Shown here: in pieces, positions 5,456-6,324 of the stretch
How the letters are laid out: each line of letters starts with the position of its first letter
Position numbering within the stretch: position 1 is the stretch's first letter
DNA from: Spirochaetales bacterium
Lineage (GTDB): Bacteria; Spirochaetota; Spirochaetia; Sphaerochaetales; Sphaerochaetaceae
Assembly (NCBI GenBank): GCA_012800465.1
Contig: JAAZJI010000091.1
Location: forward strand, 1-6,324
Direction of reading: 5' to 3'
DNA: 6,324 nt
Notes under the pieces: model-generated
The model's database searches: none
Told to the model about the DNA's origin: nothing
The model's input: the letters and a program-made list of their open reading frames with translations, nothing else
Translations under genes and position numbers: made by a program

Positions 5456-5977
5456 TCGCTTCAGCGCCTTGGTGACCTCGCGATCGAACGCCGCGGAAAA
5501 CTCCCGGATCTCCTTCGGCCCGATCGGCTTGTGCTTCTCGGCGAACACCCCGTATTCGCGGAGCGTCGTCATCGCGTTTCTCAGCGACAAGCGCTCGGCG
5601 ATGTTTTCATCCGTGAAGACGCCTCCCCGGTCATCGAGAACAACGACCCCTTTTTGCACGAGCAGATCCGCCAGGATGATGTCACGGGTGACCGCAAGCG
5701 AGTCTTGCGGGGCATGGTCGACGATCCATCGATCCGCCCGGTCGTCCCCGCTTTCCACGACGACCATCGTGATCGGGCTTCTGGTCATCCGGCGCTCTTC
5801 CTCGTGCCCGATCCCGCTCCGCAGCAGCGCGGTGTGCTCCTCGTACGCCTTCAGGACGTCCTTGAGCGGGCGGTCGGCGACGAAGAACGCTTTGAGGCTT
5901 CGATTGACGACCGCCTTCAGGATGATCGCCCTCAAGGGCTTGGGACATGAATCGGCGTCGATGTACAGCTCTACCAT
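5447..5977 (-). CDS. YaiI/YqxD family protein (DUF188, UPF0178)
   Basis: 176 residues. It begins 'VELYIDADSCPKPLRAII', the hallmark 'D-A-D-[AS]-C-P' start of the DUF188 family (residues 6-12), followed by a strand and 'FFVADRPLKDV'. 'SGDDRADRWIVDHAPQDSLA' (76-95) and 'TRDIILADLLVQKG' (97-110) form the second conserved half, with 'LDDRGGVFTDENIAERLSLR' and 'MTTLREYG' after it. The acidic residues Asp7, Asp9, Asp78 and Asp99 form a PIN-like acidic cluster; a nuclease-like fold has been suggested for the family, but its function is not established. At 176 residues it is longer than E. coli YaiI or B. subtilis YqxD (about 150), owing mainly to a charged insertion at about 40-67. The frame is open to an ATG at 6058, adding 27 residues that do not look like family sequence; ATG at 5977 with GAGG just upstream is preferred although that spacing is short. 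First gene of a two-gene unit with the LuxR-type regulator. Confidence 0.88.
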   Translation of the reverse strand: MVELYIDADSCPKPLRAIILKAVVNRSLKAFFVADRPLKDVLKAYEEHTALLRSGIGHEEERRMTRSPITMVVVESGDDRADRWIVDHAPQDSLAVTRDIILADLLVQKGVVVLDDRGGVFTDENIAERLSLRNAMTTLREYGVFAEKHKPIGPKEIREFSAAFDREVTKALKRKG

Positions 5978-6031
5978 GGCCTCAGGATACCGCACTTTCG
6001 GAGCATTGGAAACCACGTAGAAATCAATCAT

Positions 6032-6048
6032 CCATGACATCTTCATGG
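6032..6048. promoter_or_regulatory. Small dyad, possible operator
   Basis: CCATGA (6032-6037), a 5-bp spacer and TCATGG (6043-6048) form a perfect 6-bp inverted repeat in the gap between the divergent DUF188 and phosphofructokinase genes. The size suits a dimeric transcription factor, but there is no independent evidence. If the DUF188 gene starts at 6058 rather than 5977, this would be coding sequence. Confidence 0.28.
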
Positions 6049-6102
6049 CTTGGATCATTGGCGACCGCTCAATCCGAAATATCGCCAGGGGGTACTTCGA
6101 AG

Positions 6103-6137
6103 AACACCGCTCTTGAACTGGAGCGGTGTTTTATTCT
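6103..6137 (+). terminator. Perfect hairpin with T-rich tail (terminator or operator)
   Basis: AACACCGCTC (6103-6112) and GAGCGGTGTT (6121-6130) form a 10-bp perfect stem with an 8-nt loop, followed on the plus strand by TTATTCT, so transcription going right could end here. On the minus strand the tail is CTTCGAAG and does not suit termination. No plus-strand gene lies directly upstream; the two genes to the left point the other way, so it would stop read-through from asnS or antisense RNA, or act as a leader attenuator for the phosphofructokinase gene. The 8-nt loop is long for a terminator. An operator role is an equal alternative, since a promoter overlaps it. Confidence 0.5.
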
Positions 6138-6140
6138 AAT
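6113..6140 (+). promoter_or_regulatory. Possible promoter for the phosphofructokinase gene, overlapping the hairpin
   Basis: TTGAAC (6113-6118), a 16-nt spacer and TCTAAT (6135-6140) give 4 of 6 and 5 of 6 consensus matches. Transcription would start near 6147, leaving a leader of about 34 nt with the AAGGAG ribosome site. The -35 lies in the loop of the hairpin and the -10 in its T-rich tail, so the two readings of this stretch compete. I found no better promoter between 5978 and 6100. Confidence 0.4.
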
Positions 6141-6180
6141 GTTGAGGAAGTGAAAGAATTGTTTTCAAGGAGTGCCATCT

Positions 6181-6324
6181 ATGAAGATTTCGGTTCTACA
6201 AGAAGCCCGCTACGGCTATAAGCCTAAGTTGCCGACGATCCTTACAAGCGGCGCATGCAAGCTGGTTCCCGTTTTCGGCGAGAAGACACACAGCGCCGGT
6301 GACAGCGAGGCGATCGCCTCCCTC
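6181..6324 (+). CDS. pfp: Pyrophosphate--fructose-6-phosphate phosphotransferase, N-terminal part, cut by the right edge
   Basis: Forty-eight codons are visible. The start 'MKISVLQEARYGYKPKLP' follows the 'L-Q-x-A-R-x-x-Y-x-P-K-L-P' opening that I know from long-type PPi-dependent phosphofructokinases, and the later 'GEKTHSAGDSEAIASL' fits their 'G-x-x-T-x-S-x-x-D-x-x-x-I-x-x-L-F-P' segment. The enzyme uses pyrophosphate in place of ATP to make fructose 1,6-bisphosphate, reversibly, in cytosolic glycolysis and gluconeogenesis. The PPi-binding and catalytic motifs (GGDDS, TIDGD-like) would lie beyond the window, so this rests on the N-terminus alone. ATG at 6181 has AAGGAG (6167-6172) 8 nt upstream, a strong site. 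It is divergent from the DUF188 gene across a 203-bp gap. Confidence 0.72.
   Translation, partial: MKISVLQEARYGYKPKLPTILTSGACKLVPVFGEKTHSAGDSEAIASL

Noticed and set aside
5978..6058. Upstream ATG at 6058 for the DUF188 gene
   Set aside because: The added 27 residues are not like the family N-terminus, which begins a few residues before 'D-A-D-x-C-P'; not fully excluded because the ribosome site at 5977 has short spacing.
1..6324. Mobile element, CRISPR array, tRNA or defence system
   Set aside because: I saw no direct repeats of array type, no transposase or integrase motif, no tRNA-like cloverleaf, and all long frames are accounted for by metabolic, housekeeping or regulatory families.

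Overview
The window is ordinary bacterial chromosome, fairly GC-rich and densely packed. Six complete protein genes and two genes cut by the window edges cover almost all of it. I see no RNA gene, insertion sequence, prophage, CRISPR array or origin. The gene content (two AMP-forming acyl-CoA ligases, one with the 'ADVPRG' signature I associate with spirochaete long-chain acyl-CoA synthetases, plus a long-type pyrophosphate-dependent phosphofructokinase) suggests a spirochaete, perhaps a relative of Sphaerochaeta or Treponema. This rests on remembered family resemblance, not on a search, so confidence is moderate to low.

Layout. Positions 1-3350 hold a minus-strand block transcribed leftward: a long-chain acyl-CoA synthetase (3350 to 1431), a single-cysteine ArsC/Spx-family thioredoxin-fold protein (1379 to 1038), a WalJ/YycJ-like metallo-beta-lactamase-fold hydrolase (1045 to 272), and the first 91 codons of a second AMP-binding ligase (from 275, leaving at the left edge). 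The last three overlap by 8 and 4 bp and must be one translationally linked unit. The first is separated from them by 51 bp that contain a strong hairpin. An AT-rich 133-bp gap (3351-3483) carries back-to-back promoters for the acyl-CoA synthetase (minus) and for asnS (plus). asnS (3484-4872) ends 3 bp from the stop codon of a convergent minus-strand pair: a YaiI/YqxD-type DUF188 protein (5977 to 5447) followed by a short LuxR-type regulator with a degenerate receiver-like N-terminus (5427 to 4876). A 203-bp divergent gap (5978-6180) with a 10-bp perfect inverted repeat and a smaller dyad precedes a plus-strand gene whose first 48 codons look like PPi-dependent phosphofructokinase.

How the genes work together. 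The two ligases would activate fatty or other carboxylic acids as acyl-adenylates and then thioesters for lipid metabolism. Why they share an operon-like block with an ArsC-family protein and a WalJ-like hydrolase is unclear. asnS is housekeeping translation. The phosphofructokinase is glycolytic. The DUF188/LuxR pair looks like a small two-gene transcription unit of unknown target.

I did not find a convincing undescribed system. The best leads are RNA or DNA structures that coincide with start sites or promoters (at 1385-1419, 5430-5455 and 6103-6140), the receiver-like LuxR protein lacking the phosphorylation residues, and the very basic N-terminal tail on the second ligase.
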